IMG/VR virus record: IMGVR_UViG_3300025769_000178 | Coordinates: 1 to 51,135 of that record | Length of the DNA: 51,135 nucleotides | Reading direction: 5' to 3' (one strand) | Source of the DNA: a virus | Shown: positions 1-9,500 of the stretch, piece after piece | Position numbering within the stretch: the first letter of the stretch is position 1 | How the letters are laid out: each line of letters begins with the position of its first letter | Position numbers and translations under genes: made by a program | The notes under the pieces: model-generated | Database searches by the model: none | What the model was told of the DNA's origin: nothing | What the model saw: only the letters and a program-made list of their open reading frames with translations

Positions 1-648
1 TAAATCGCCATTGTATATTAATAATTCATTTATGTAACCATTGTATTGTACACCGCTGTAAGTACCACTTCCTATTTGATTAACATCAAAAATACTTGAT
101 ATTAAAGAGCTTCTAGTACCAACTTGCGTTTTATTAAACCTTACAGTTATAGTTCCTGCGCCATCTCTAACTACAGTCATTACAAACTCTCCACTTGGAT
201 AAGATTGTGATAATGCGTTAATATCGTAATTAACGCCATTAAATCTAAAACTAATTCTGGTTGGACTAGAGCCTCTATATACTTTTATCAAGTCATTAAA
301 AGCTCTACCAATTACACCGTCATTAGACAACGTTTGTGTTTCATCAGGATCTATTACTAAAAACATAGTAAACTTTTGCAAGTTTATTGTAGCCATTTGT
401 AATATGTGAGTGCCGTCAAAATATACTTTGTTTCCAATTTTTTGTGGCTGTGTGCTAGCTGACGGAGAAGACAAATCGTAAGAAGCAGACAATGAACTAT
501 GATTTGGCCAAGTTCTTACATCTGAACCAGACAAAACTTGATTATCTCTTTCATGCCATGTAAGTAATCCAGATACAGTTAATGGGTCAATGTATACTAT
601 GTCTTCAACTACATAGTCAGGCGTTAATAATGTGTTCACAACGCCCAT
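1..648 (-). CDS. Partial fibre protein with LamG-like lectin fold (C-terminus off the window)
   Basis: An open reading frame begins at the ATG at 648 (MGVVNTLLTPDYVVED) and stays open for 216 codons to the left edge, so the C-terminus is missing. The ATG overlaps the stop of the preceding gene in an ATGA arrangement. The visible end reads YNGYINELLIYNGDL, the typical last strand of a concanavalin A/LamG-type jelly roll, and the part before it is rich in beta-strand-like Thr, Ser and Val. It closes the visible part of a cassette of fibre-type genes, so I infer a receptor-binding or fibre subunit. LamG-like domains are common in phage fibres that contact surface glycans. The domain assignment is by eye. 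Confidence 0.7.
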   Translation of the reverse strand, partial: MGVVNTLLTPDYVVEDIVYIDPLTVSGLLTWHERDNQVLSGSDVRTWPNHSSLSASYDLSSPSASTQPQKIGNKVYFDGTHILQMATINLQKFTMFLVIDPDETQTLSNDGVIGRAFNDLIKVYRGSSPTRISFRFNGVNYDINALSQSYPSGEFVMTVVRDGAGTITVRFNKTQVGTRSSLISSIFDVNQIGSGTYSGVQYNGYINELLIYNGDL

Positions 649-1019
649 CATATTATTAGTTTTGTTGGTTGTGGAGCTATGTAACATACACACGATCCTG
701 TTGCTACTCTTACATAATCCCATTTACCATAAATAGTAACACCTTTAGGAAACACATATGATGGCGTTATTTGATTTGCTGGTACAGCAGTACCAAACTC
801 TGTGTTATGCGCTAACTCACCACTTTCTGTAGATATAGAACCTATATTGCCATGTAAGTTATGTAAAGCTGCAAATGTTGTATCTTCAAACATGGTTATA
901 GAAATAACATATACTGTACAATCGTTAGGAGTTGCGTCATACACACCTGAAGACGCAAGTAAATATGCAGACCCATATTGACCTAACGCTGCATTGTATA
1001 AGTCATTTGTATTAGCCAT
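648..1019 (-). CDS. Small fibre-cassette protein, paralogue of the 87-aa protein at 6296-6559
   Basis: A 123-residue protein starting MANTNDLYNAALGQYGS. The 87-residue protein at 6296-6559 starts MANINDHFNKSFSIHGS. Both have a C-terminal block with a G-x-x-IYG motif (GVTIYGKW here, GTVIYGDI there) followed by a beta-rich end. I take them as two members of one small family. Its start overlaps the stop of the 121-residue gene upstream by one base. Sitting between fibre genes, it may be a fibre tip, collar or assembly factor, but there is no direct evidence of function. There is no signal peptide or membrane segment. Confidence 0.7.
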   Translation of the reverse strand: MANTNDLYNAALGQYGSAYLLASSGVYDATPNDCTVYVISITMFEDTTFAALHNLHGNIGSISTESGELAHNTEFGTAVPANQITPSYVFPKGVTIYGKWDYVRVATGSCVCYIAPQPTKLII

Positions 1020-1384
1020 TAGAATTTATAATTTTTATAGTCAAGGCCCATAAATGAATGTACGCCATTATCTTCTAAATCTATTCTGTACTCTGACCAG
1101 CCATCAGGCTCAACATAAGATAAAACCTCAGCTTCTGCATCAACAGGCTCTAAGCCTTTCCACAATACATCTACGTGAAATTTATCAGATAGTACAGGTG
1201 CTTTTGTTTGCTCACCACTTTCGTTATACTCACCTTGTTCTAAAACAATATAACCAAGTCTAACTATACAATGATTGTGCGAAGGCACTACATCACCTAA
1301 TTCTGTTGTTGTTGTTCCTAAAGCAGCTATCATATCATCTGCTTGTACTGAACTATTAAATTCGTATTTTCCTATTTTATTCAT
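1019..1384 (-). CDS. Conserved-looking phage protein of unknown function in the fibre cassette
   Basis: A 121-residue acidic protein (MNKIGKYEFNSSVQADDM...). It contains a segment HCIVRLGYIVLEQGEY and a C-terminal block with DVLWKGLE and GVHSFMGLDY. I recall similar short proteins beside fibre genes in Bacteroidota phages, but I cannot name a family. It lies two bases from the larger fibre gene and overlaps the next gene by one base, so it is translated as part of the cassette. No catalytic motif or membrane segment is visible. A role in fibre assembly or attachment is inferred from position only. Confidence 0.65.
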   Translation of the reverse strand: MNKIGKYEFNSSVQADDMIAALGTTTTELGDVVPSHNHCIVRLGYIVLEQGEYNESGEQTKAPVLSDKFHVDVLWKGLEPVDAEAEVLSYVEPDGWSEYRIDLEDNGVHSFMGLDYKNYKF

Positions 1385-1386
1385 AA

Positions 1387-3291
1387 TTAACTTGTTAGTG
1401 TTCCTAAATCTGTATCGCTTAATGCTTCTTTATATACTCTTAATGCTTTTACTTTAGCTTGTGCTTTACTAGAACTACCATTTTGTGCTGAAAAATTAAT
1501 ATTATCTAAAGTTGCAGCAGAAAAAGTTGTGCCACTACTATCAGTATCTACTTCTGTTCCGTTTATCCATAACGCAAAGTCATTTACCTTCCATTTAAAA
1601 GCTATTTTATTAAAGTTTGTAACTGTTTGTGTGCTACTCATATTAGCTTGATAAGCACCATTATATAGCTGCGCTCTAATTACACTATTAGCTATTTCAA
1701 TTCTTAATTGTTTTGTTGAAGAACCGCCATAAACACCTATTTGTTGTGATATATCATCTGCTAGTGCAGCTATCTCTGCATACAATACTCCTTCAGAACT
1801 ATTAAAGTCAGCAGCTTCACCTGCACCTGTGCAAGTTTCTCCATCTCTAGTTACTGTTGAGCCATTAGTAGGTATGTAAGAAGTTGCGTAGGGTAGTTGT
1901 TCTAGTTGTGCGCCCCATATATATACAGCACCATTATCATAACTAGTAGTGCCATCTGTTGTATATATAGAAGCTTTGACAAAAGATGTTACACTAGCTG
2001 AAATTGAAACTCTATACCAATCTGCATTTATAACTTCTATTTTGGCATCATCAGTTTGTGAGAATATTGTGCCATCATTTATATTAAAGTAACCATTTAC
2101 GTCAGTTGCAGCATCAATCCTTAATCTTACACCATTTGTAGTTCCTTTTTTAACGAATAAAGAAAATGTTAAATTGCCATTAGAAATTGTTAAAGTTTCT
2201 TGTACTGTACCTCCACTAGCAGAAGTAGTTAATGTAAATGCGTTATCTTGCCCACTAGGAGAAGTTATAGAGTTTGGTGTTATTGTTGCATCAGCAACAG
2301 ACCAACCTTGCTGAAAATCCTGACTATAAGGAACAAGATTAGTACTCTGTGGTTCAAGTAATAAATGACCATCAGTATTATTTGTAAAGTCTATACGAGG
2401 TGTATCTGTTTTTATTTCTTGTACTGATACACTACCTATTTTGCAATCGTTTAAACCTCTTAGCTTTATTGTATCACCACTTTGTGCAGTTATATAAAAA
2501 GTGTAAGTATCAGGAGAAGCCATAGCAGTTGTTAAACCACCCATATATATTTGAGGAAAACCAACACCATCTGCTTGTGTTACAACAATAACAACTTTGT
2601 ATTGGTTGCCTGGTGTTAAAGAACCTTGTTCTATATAATTTCCTGAACCTGTATGTACTGCTTCGCCATTAACAATAGACCAACCACCACCTAAAGTCCA
2701 CCTATCATTAGGGTCTATTTCTTTTAATGATATGTTGTCTATTGAACCTACAAAACTAGATTGATTGTTAAATTGTAAGTTAGTTTGAGTTCCATTACTT
2801 TGCAAATAAAAAGTATGTGTGCCTAATGAACTATTTAATGAAGTTGTTGCAAAAGCAGATGAGCCACCACTTAATCTTAAACTTCCTCCATTAGTTTCTA
2901 CAACATCATATTGTAGTCTATATTGTTTAACAGATGCAGGAACAACACTTGATTGTATTAAAAAACTTCCGTTAGTAGTAGGAAATTTAGCAACACCATC
3001 TTCTATAATAGTATCATAGCTGCTTATACCCCAATCACTATCAGTATCGAAACCTCCATTTGTAACCAACTCATCACCCAACTCCTCAAAATCACCGTTT
3101 TGAACTAAGTTAGTAACTTGTAGATTGCTTTCTTTAATTAATCCATCTCTACCTACATAAGTAGCTCTAGTACCTCTAGCAACAGTAAACTCTGCATTCT
3201 TAAATCTACCATTGGTTTCTTTAGCAGCTAGTAGATTACCATCTTTAACTGCCCAGTTACCTTCACCTAATTTTACTATACCTTTTCCCAT
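1387..3291 (-). CDS. Fibre / receptor-binding protein with carbohydrate-binding-like modules and C-terminal LamG domain
   Basis: A 634-residue protein. The N-terminal region holds two beta-sandwich-like modules. Each opens with a LVxNGDFEELGDE or LVTNGGF phrase and ends with xIDNISLKEIDPNDRW or xIGSVSVQEI, the pattern of carbohydrate-binding modules in phage fibres. A joining phrase YATSYIPTNGSTVTRDGE at about residues 473-490 leads into a C-terminal LamG-like domain (about 495-634) starting SEGVLYAEIAALADD and containing WINGTEVDTD. It is a paralogue of the 1001-residue protein next door: both share the NGDFEELGDE modules, the SYIP joint and the LamG domain. It overlaps that gene by one base (TAATG). 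I infer a virion fibre that binds a surface polysaccharide. It has no recognisable depolymerase active site. Confidence 0.8.
   Translation of the reverse strand: MGKGIVKLGEGNWAVKDGNLLAAKETNGRFKNAEFTVARGTRATYVGRDGLIKESNLQVTNLVQNGDFEELGDELVTNGGFDTDSDWGISSYDTIIEDGVAKFPTTNGSFLIQSSVVPASVKQYRLQYDVVETNGGSLRLSGGSSAFATTSLNSSLGTHTFYLQSNGTQTNLQFNNQSSFVGSIDNISLKEIDPNDRWTLGGGWSIVNGEAVHTGSGNYIEQGSLTPGNQYKVVIVVTQADGVGFPQIYMGGLTTAMASPDTYTFYITAQSGDTIKLRGLNDCKIGSVSVQEIKTDTPRIDFTNNTDGHLLLEPQSTNLVPYSQDFQQGWSVADATITPNSITSPSGQDNAFTLTTSASGGTVQETLTISNGNLTFSLFVKKGTTNGVRLRIDAATDVNGYFNINDGTIFSQTDDAKIEVINADWYRVSISASVTSFVKASIYTTDGTTSYDNGAVYIWGAQLEQLPYATSYIPTNGSTVTRDGETCTGAGEAADFNSSEGVLYAEIAALADDISQQIGVYGGSSTKQLRIEIANSVIRAQLYNGAYQANMSSTQTVTNFNKIAFKWKVNDFALWINGTEVDTDSSGTTFSAATLDNINFSAQNGSSSKAQAKVKALRVYKEALSDTDLGTLTS
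3056..3096 (-). repeat. DNA-level repeat in fibre modules, copy 1 (copies near 5152-5180 and 6013-6053)
   Basis: The plus-strand sequence here and at 6013-6053 is identical for about 25 bases, then differs at only a few places. A shorter, diverged copy lies at 5152-5180. All encode the NGDFEELGDE module opening. A second repeated block, the NDRW phrase, occurs near 2699, 4767 and 5586. Such near-identity between modules of two genes points to recent duplication or recombination. Confidence 0.65.
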
Positions 3292-6200
3292 TATATTATT
3301 GTATATCCGTTAGCTGATGCTAGTTCACCGAATGAACCATAATTAGTTACACCTGTTAGTAATTCTAGTTCGTCATCACTTAAAGCCTCATTAAATACTG
3401 CTAGTGCTTTGCATTTACCGTAGAAAGGGTTACTACCACCCCAATCAAAAGATAGATTATTAAGTCCACTAGGCATAGTGCCACTTGTATCAGTCGCTAC
3501 TTCAACCCCATTTACATACATTTTATAGTCATCAGTTTTATAACTAAAAGCTACTTTAATAAATTCTAAAGCATTTGTAAGCGTAATTGATGGAGAAACA
3601 ACAGCAGCTCCACCATTTCTTACAATAAATTGAAATTGATTTGTTGTGCTATTATATCTTATTTCTACTACATTATTACTTGAACCATCGTTTAAACTTA
3701 TTTCTCTAAAAGTTCCATCATTAGCTAGTGCAGCTATCTCTGCATATAACACACCCTCTGTTGAGTTTATTAATGTACTATTGCCACTACCATTTAGTGT
3801 TTCTGCTGCTCTTGTAACTGTACTACCCGTTAGTGAAGGTATGTACGATGTAGCGTAGGATAAGGCTTCTAGTTGCATACCCCATAAGTAGTAAGATGAG
3901 TTATTAACTCTAGTATCTGAACCATCAGCACTAGCAGTTCTAACTCTTATATTAAATGAAGTATTATTGGTGCTGTCAGTAGTTGTTACAATAAGTCTAT
4001 ACCAATCGTTACCATAATTTTCTATTGAAGCACTATCAAAACTAGTTGTACCTGTTGCATTATTACTTCCTACTGTACCATTATTAATGTCGAACCAAAC
4101 TTTTAATGAATTACTAAAACCTGATTTTACAATTAAAAAATCTATCCATTCAGCACCACTTACTCGTTTTATAAAAACGCTATAAGTTGTAGTATTAGTT
4201 GCTGATAATGTAAAAACCTTGCTTACTTGGTCGCTTCCTGCCGTTCCTGTTTGTATTAAATTAGCATTTGTTTCACCACTAGGAGATATACCATCTGTAC
4301 CAAAAGTTATATCTGTGTTAGTCCACTCGCTAAAATCCTCACTATAAGTTACTTTGTTTTCAGAAGTAGGCTCTAACAATATATGACCATTCTCTCCATT
4401 ACTATCATAGTTTATTCTAGCTAAATCTACATCATCACTAAATGTAATGTCTTTTACTGATACACTAGCCAATGTTACATCTACATCAGAAGTTGCTCTA
4501 TAAAAACTTAATGTAGTATTGCCTGTTGGTTTTAAATATCTTGTTGTAACTCCTTCTGCATTAAAAAGTTCAGACAATCCTGCTGCATCAATTTTAATAG
4601 CACCACTTGTTACATCGTGTACATCAACTACTAATTCATAAGTTTTATCTTGCTCTAATGTTAAAGTACTACTTAATGTTGTTATTGGACTTGTGTTTAA
4701 AAACTTTAATCTAGCAAAACCCTCTGTAAATTCTACATAATTATTTGCATCACTATTTGCTACACTCCACCTATCATTAGGGTCTACTTCTTTTACTGAT
4801 ATATTAGAAACTACAACGCTTGTACCTCCTGTATAAAAATAATTTCTAGCACTACCACCTGTTTTTGTTACATAAAACGTATGAGTTCCTTCTGCACCTA
4901 CATCATTGTAATTTATAGTATCAGTTAAATTGTTACCTACACTCATTCTAAAACTTCCTGATGTAAAATCAGAAAGCGTAAATGTTATTTTGTAGGTATT
5001 GCTATCTGATATACTTCTATTTTTTAATTGAACTTGTGTTCCTGATGATGTAGAGTTATTAAAAGTTAAAGTTCCATTGCTTTCACTAACAGAGCCTGAA
5101 GTTGGATTAGTTTCAAAGGCTGATGTACTAAAATCAGATGCAGGTGTAGTTTCATCACCTAACTCCTCAAAGTCACCATTAAGTACTAATTCAGGGTCAG
5201 TAATACTCTGCATATCTTGTACTAAACCACTAGAGTTTATTCTTGTAGCACTACTTGCTCTATCGAAGTCAAAGTCTGATGATACGTCTACTACTGATAC
5301 GTTGTCTATTGAGCCATTGAAACTTGGATTTGGGAAAAATTGAAGTTTACCTGATGTTGTTGAACTTGTAATAAACCTTGTGTATGTACCTACACTATTG
5401 ATATTTTCCGAATAGGTTCCTGCGTCGGCACTAAAAACTGACCTAATATCACCTGAAGTATAATTTACTACATCAAAAGAAACTAAATATGTTTTGTTTT
5501 GTTCAATAATATTTTGAGAGGTTAATGATCCCGTTCCATCACAAGATGCCTTACCATCTTCAATACTCCAACCTGTACCTAAAGTCCATCTATCATTAGC
5601 GTCTACTTCTTTCAACGATATATTATCTAAAGTTATAGAAGAACCCTCGTGTTCTTGCAAGAATACAACTAATCTATTTGTTGATGAAGTAAAATATATT
5701 GTTTTTTTACCTAAAGTAGTGTCGCTAAAAGTAATATATCCGTTGTTATACCATTTTAAAGTAGGAGTTCCTGTTTTTGCTACAATTTCAAACTCTAACT
5801 TAAATGTTTTTCCTGCATGGTCTGAAGGCTTTACGCTTATAGAATTAACTCCATTAGTAGCATAAGCTCTTCCGTAATCAGAGTTCTCGCCTACAGGTCT
5901 TGATAATAACAATTGATTATTAACTATTGATACACCTAAGTTGTCTGAAGCATTTATTTTCCAACCTAAACTGAAACTGCTCGTTGTTACATCTCCACTT
6001 GTTAAAAAATCACCATTTGTAACCAACTCATCACCCAGCTCCTCAAAGTTACCGTTAGCTACAAGCTCATCACCTGTATAAGTCTTTACAGAGTGTACCC
6101 TTGCATTACTTGTTGCAGTAGGAGTAAGTAGTATAGTAGCTTTGTCTAAAAGCTCGTAGTCTTTTAAAACTTTTATTTCAGACTTAGAGTCATTTTTATT

Positions 6201-6296
6201 TTCAAAATACTCTGCACGTCTTTTTAAACTACTTAATAGTTTTGCAATGCCAGACTTAACGCCTTTGCCAAACTTACCTAATCCTAATCCTAACAT
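3291..6296 (-). CDS. Large fibre / receptor-binding protein, multimodular, C-terminal LamG domain
   Basis: A 1001-residue protein. The N-terminus has a basic GLGLGKFGKGVK stretch that may anchor it to the virion. At least four repeated beta-sandwich modules follow, recognisable by VxNGDFEELGDE or LVTNGDF openings and by xxSVSVKDI, ISLKEVDANDRW and ISVKEVDPNDRW closings. The usual phage-fibre joint SYIPSLTGSTVTRAAE follows near residue 820, and then a LamG-like domain (SEGVLYAEIAALAND, MYVNGVEVATDTSG) to the end. Short stretches of the modules are nearly identical at DNA level to each other and to the neighbouring 634-residue gene, which suggests recent duplication or recombination. A role in host-surface binding is inferred. 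Confidence 0.8.
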   Translation of the reverse strand: MLGLGLGKFGKGVKSGIAKLLSSLKRRAEYFENKNDSKSEIKVLKDYELLDKATILLTPTATSNARVHSVKTYTGDELVANGNFEELGDELVTNGDFLTSGDVTTSSFSLGWKINASDNLGVSIVNNQLLLSRPVGENSDYGRAYATNGVNSISVKPSDHAGKTFKLEFEIVAKTGTPTLKWYNNGYITFSDTTLGKKTIYFTSSTNRLVVFLQEHEGSSITLDNISLKEVDANDRWTLGTGWSIEDGKASCDGTGSLTSQNIIEQNKTYLVSFDVVNYTSGDIRSVFSADAGTYSENINSVGTYTRFITSSTTSGKLQFFPNPSFNGSIDNVSVVDVSSDFDFDRASSATRINSSGLVQDMQSITDPELVLNGDFEELGDETTPASDFSTSAFETNPTSGSVSESNGTLTFNNSTSSGTQVQLKNRSISDSNTYKITFTLSDFTSGSFRMSVGNNLTDTINYNDVGAEGTHTFYVTKTGGSARNYFYTGGTSVVVSNISVKEVDPNDRWSVANSDANNYVEFTEGFARLKFLNTSPITTLSSTLTLEQDKTYELVVDVHDVTSGAIKIDAAGLSELFNAEGVTTRYLKPTGNTTLSFYRATSDVDVTLASVSVKDITFSDDVDLARINYDSNGENGHILLEPTSENKVTYSEDFSEWTNTDITFGTDGISPSGETNANLIQTGTAGSDQVSKVFTLSATNTTTYSVFIKRVSGAEWIDFLIVKSGFSNSLKVWFDINNGTVGSNNATGTTSFDSASIENYGNDWYRLIVTTTDSTNNTSFNIRVRTASADGSDTRVNNSSYYLWGMQLEALSYATSYIPSLTGSTVTRAAETLNGSGNSTLINSTEGVLYAEIAALANDGTFREISLNDGSSNNVVEIRYNSTTNQFQFIVRNGGAAVVSPSITLTNALEFIKVAFSYKTDDYKMYVNGVEVATDTSGTMPSGLNNLSFDWGGSNPFYGKCKALAVFNEALSDDELELLTGVTNYGSFGELASANGYTII

Positions 6297-6559
6297 TATT
6301 TTTTAAATAAAATATATGTTTCTGATGCTCCAGCTGTAATTGCTGTTATATCTCCATAGATAACAGTTCCTTCACCGTATTGTATGCCGCTATATGTGCC
6401 TTCGCCATTAGCTAGCGTAAACGCTGTAGGTGTACAATCTGTAATAAATTGTACAGCAAAATATGTACCAGAACTAGCTGTAACAGCTGTGTTTCCAGTT
6501 ACAATTTTACTACCGTGTATACTAAATGATTTATTAAAATGATCGTTTATATTAGCCAT
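6296..6559 (-). CDS. Small fibre-cassette protein (MANxND family)
   Basis: An 87-residue protein (MANINDHFNKSFSIHGS...). It is beta-rich and ends in GTVIYGDITAITAGASETYILF. It resembles the 123-residue protein at 648-1019 in both its start and its IYG-containing end. Small single-domain proteins of this type recur beside fibre and decoration genes in marine phages, but I do not know a named family. It is the first gene after a promoter-like TATATTTG box at 6575-6582 and overlaps the large fibre gene downstream by one base, so it may head its own transcript. Confidence 0.7.
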   Translation of the reverse strand: MANINDHFNKSFSIHGSKIVTGNTAVTASSGTYFAVQFITDCTPTAFTLANGEGTYSGIQYGEGTVIYGDITAITAGASETYILFKK

Positions 6560-6574
6560 TATTATTTTTTTTTA

Positions 6575-6582
6575 CAAATATA
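6575..6582 (-). promoter_or_regulatory. Bacteroidota-type -7 promoter box upstream of the fibre cassette
   Basis: The minus strand reads TATATTTG here, an exact match to the TAnnTTTG consensus. It lies in the 27-base gap between the giant gene and the 87-residue gene, about 15 bases before that gene's ATG. There is no clear TTG at the -33 spacing, so the assignment rests on one box plus its position in one of the few gaps. Confidence 0.4.
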
Positions 6583-6586
6583 GTAA

Positions 6587-9500
6587 TTAAATCCCTAATC
6601 TATCTGATACATAATTGACGCTAGGAGGCACTGCCATAAACTTTAATCTATCTGGATTAAAGAGTACGTTTTGCTCTTGTATTCTAGCATATGCTGCTCT
6701 ATTTATACTTTGTGACACTACACTATCATCATCATCAGATGACAATCCATATGCTAACATAGCAGCCATAGTCATAGCAACACCACGCACATATCTAATA
6801 ATAGCATCTTTTCTGTGTTCAGGAAGTTTTTGAAAATCTTTTAATGTTTTCTTACCCTGATACATATCTTGTGTAAATTCAAAAGAAGCTCTATATGTAC
6901 CTATGTCAGGATTACCATACATATCAATATTTTCTTCACTTGTTCTTTCTCTACCAAATGTCCAAAAGTATTTCTTAAACTGTCCTAAAGCTCTTGTCCA
7001 ACTATACATAGAAAGTCTACGCTGGTCTAAAGGAGAGTAACCAAAACCTTGCTGTTTCTTAACATCAAATACTATTTGATTTACCTGATCTATACTCAAT
7101 GCATCAGAGCTTATTTGATCTAAAGGCAAATCTGTATATTTATAAAACTTACCATCAACAGCTTTTACTAATAAATTACCTTCTGTATCTGCATCATATG
7201 AGCCCCATTGCTTTTCAGTCATTTGACCAAAAAACATAACACCTTGTATCCATTTTTCTGATTGTTCCATTGGCCACAATGCTAATCTAAAAATAGGATT
7301 TTGTTTATGTACTGCTGATATATCTTCATACTCATAGTATTCAAACTTAAACAACTCATTAAGCATTGCAGTAGTTTTATTAGTAGCTCCAAATTTTAAA
7401 TTTTTAGCTCTTTCTTTGTATGATTTTACAGAAGCCTGACCCCCTAAAAATCCTTGCCAAAATCTTTTTTCACCTTTTACAAACTCTTTTCCGCCTTTAG
7501 CCCTAAGGTTTGTATATTTACCCATAATAGTATTACCTAAAACAACAGATGAGTCTAAACCTATATAACCTAAAGTTGTAATATCTACAAGTTTGTTAAT
7601 AGACCAATCCCAAACACCACTAAATGATTTTTGTTTTTTACCACCAATAACATTGTCTTTCCAAACCTCTTGAAGATATTTTACCATATTGTCATTACCT
7701 TTAAGTTTGTTTAATGCTATAGCACCATCAATAAGAGGTAAATATGTTTGCATACCCAAGAAATCAGACTTTTCATTTCTAACAGCCCATTGCTGATAAG
7801 TTTCTTCAAAAAATTTATTACCATCTTTGTCTGATATAACTTTAACTTCATTTAAATAATCTAATCTATATTCTTGCGTTCCGTGTTTAAACATATTGCT
7901 ATGTATAAATGATTTTAACACATCTCCTAAGTCTCTACTGCCTATTTCTGATATACTAACATTTTTATTATCTATCATGTTATAAAACACATCGCTATCA
8001 GTCATAGCAGCTCTTTCTACTTTGTTTAATAAGATAGGAGTTTTGTCATCGTTCATACCACGTTTAGCTGCTGCTACAGCACGTTTTCTAACTTTTTCTA
8101 ATCTTATTAAATTTTTAGCTTTATTTAAAAAAGAATCTTTTGTTTTAGCTTCGTATAAAGTTTTCCATTCTGCAAACGTTCTAATATCAGTAGTGCCGTC
8201 TAACAATTCACCCTGTACTTTTATATTGTTTAAATCAGACGTACTGCCTATTTGTGATTTGTATAAACCTAATAAACCATGTCTACCTAGAGAAGGTAAA
8301 CCACTCATAGCCTTATAAGGTATAGATGTTAAATCTTTACCAGGACTATATTTTTGTATTTGATCTATAAACAAATTATAAAAAGCTATTTCATTTTGTG
8401 TAGCTCCTGCATTTTTTAATTCTTCAGCTTTTCTTAAAGATATAAACTCACGCCCATCTTTATTTACATTAACTTTAAATAAGTTTTTGTATATGTAATC
8501 GTTTAGTTTACCTCTCAAAAACAAACCTGTAATTTGTGCATTTGTTAACTTAGATAACCTTTCTTCTTTTATAGATTTTTCTAACTTACCTATACGATTA
8601 GATATTCTTCTATAATCTTTAACAAACTTCATGTATCCATTTTGTAAATCTCTAATAATAGATTGCACTTCTGGATTTGTTTGTTTTAAGTTATTAGAAA
8701 TTAACCAAGACTCCCAAGCACCTAAATCTTTACCAATTAATGAAATTTTATTTTTGTTAGCAACTTCAGCTATGTTAGCTATTTGCTTTTTTTCCATTCT
8801 TTCAGTAAGCTCTACACCAATATATTCTATATACTGATTGTATAATACTTTATCAAAATTACTTAACTTAATAGATATATCAACTAACTCAGCCTCAGTT
8901 AAAGTTTTATAGTTGTCAGTTTTTATATCTGTTAAATACAATGACTGATATAAATCATTATGCTGCTCTTTGTAGTTTTCATACATTTTATTATAGTACT
9001 GTTCAGTACCAGCAGACATAGTTCTATTTCTTGTAGACAGCCCTTTTAATTGAAAATATGCATCCTTAGACATAGCCTTTGTAGGTATACCAGCTTGTTC
9101 AGCTCTATTAACTTGTACATCAGAAATGTCATAAGATCCTTTGTATCTACTTTTGTTAGATCTATTTCCAAATTTTTTCCTGTCAACAACTTTACGTACT
9201 ACTTGCTTAAATGTTTTGCTAGTATTAGTAGACCTATGTTGTTCTTCTTGTTTAGGATTAAATTTAGAATCTCCTATTAGATAATATTTACCATCTTTAT
9301 ATTCAAAAGTTCTATACAATCTATCTACATTATCCCACGATTTTACAACATGAGGCGTGTTAGATTGTTGTAACTTATCTATTACAGGAGGTGGATAATT
9401 TTTAATAGCATAAACAGTGCCATCTTCAGATACTTCGCTTTCAATCATTGTAACTGAAGGAGCGTTATAAGAGTATTGTTTTAAAAACTCTATAGCTAAA

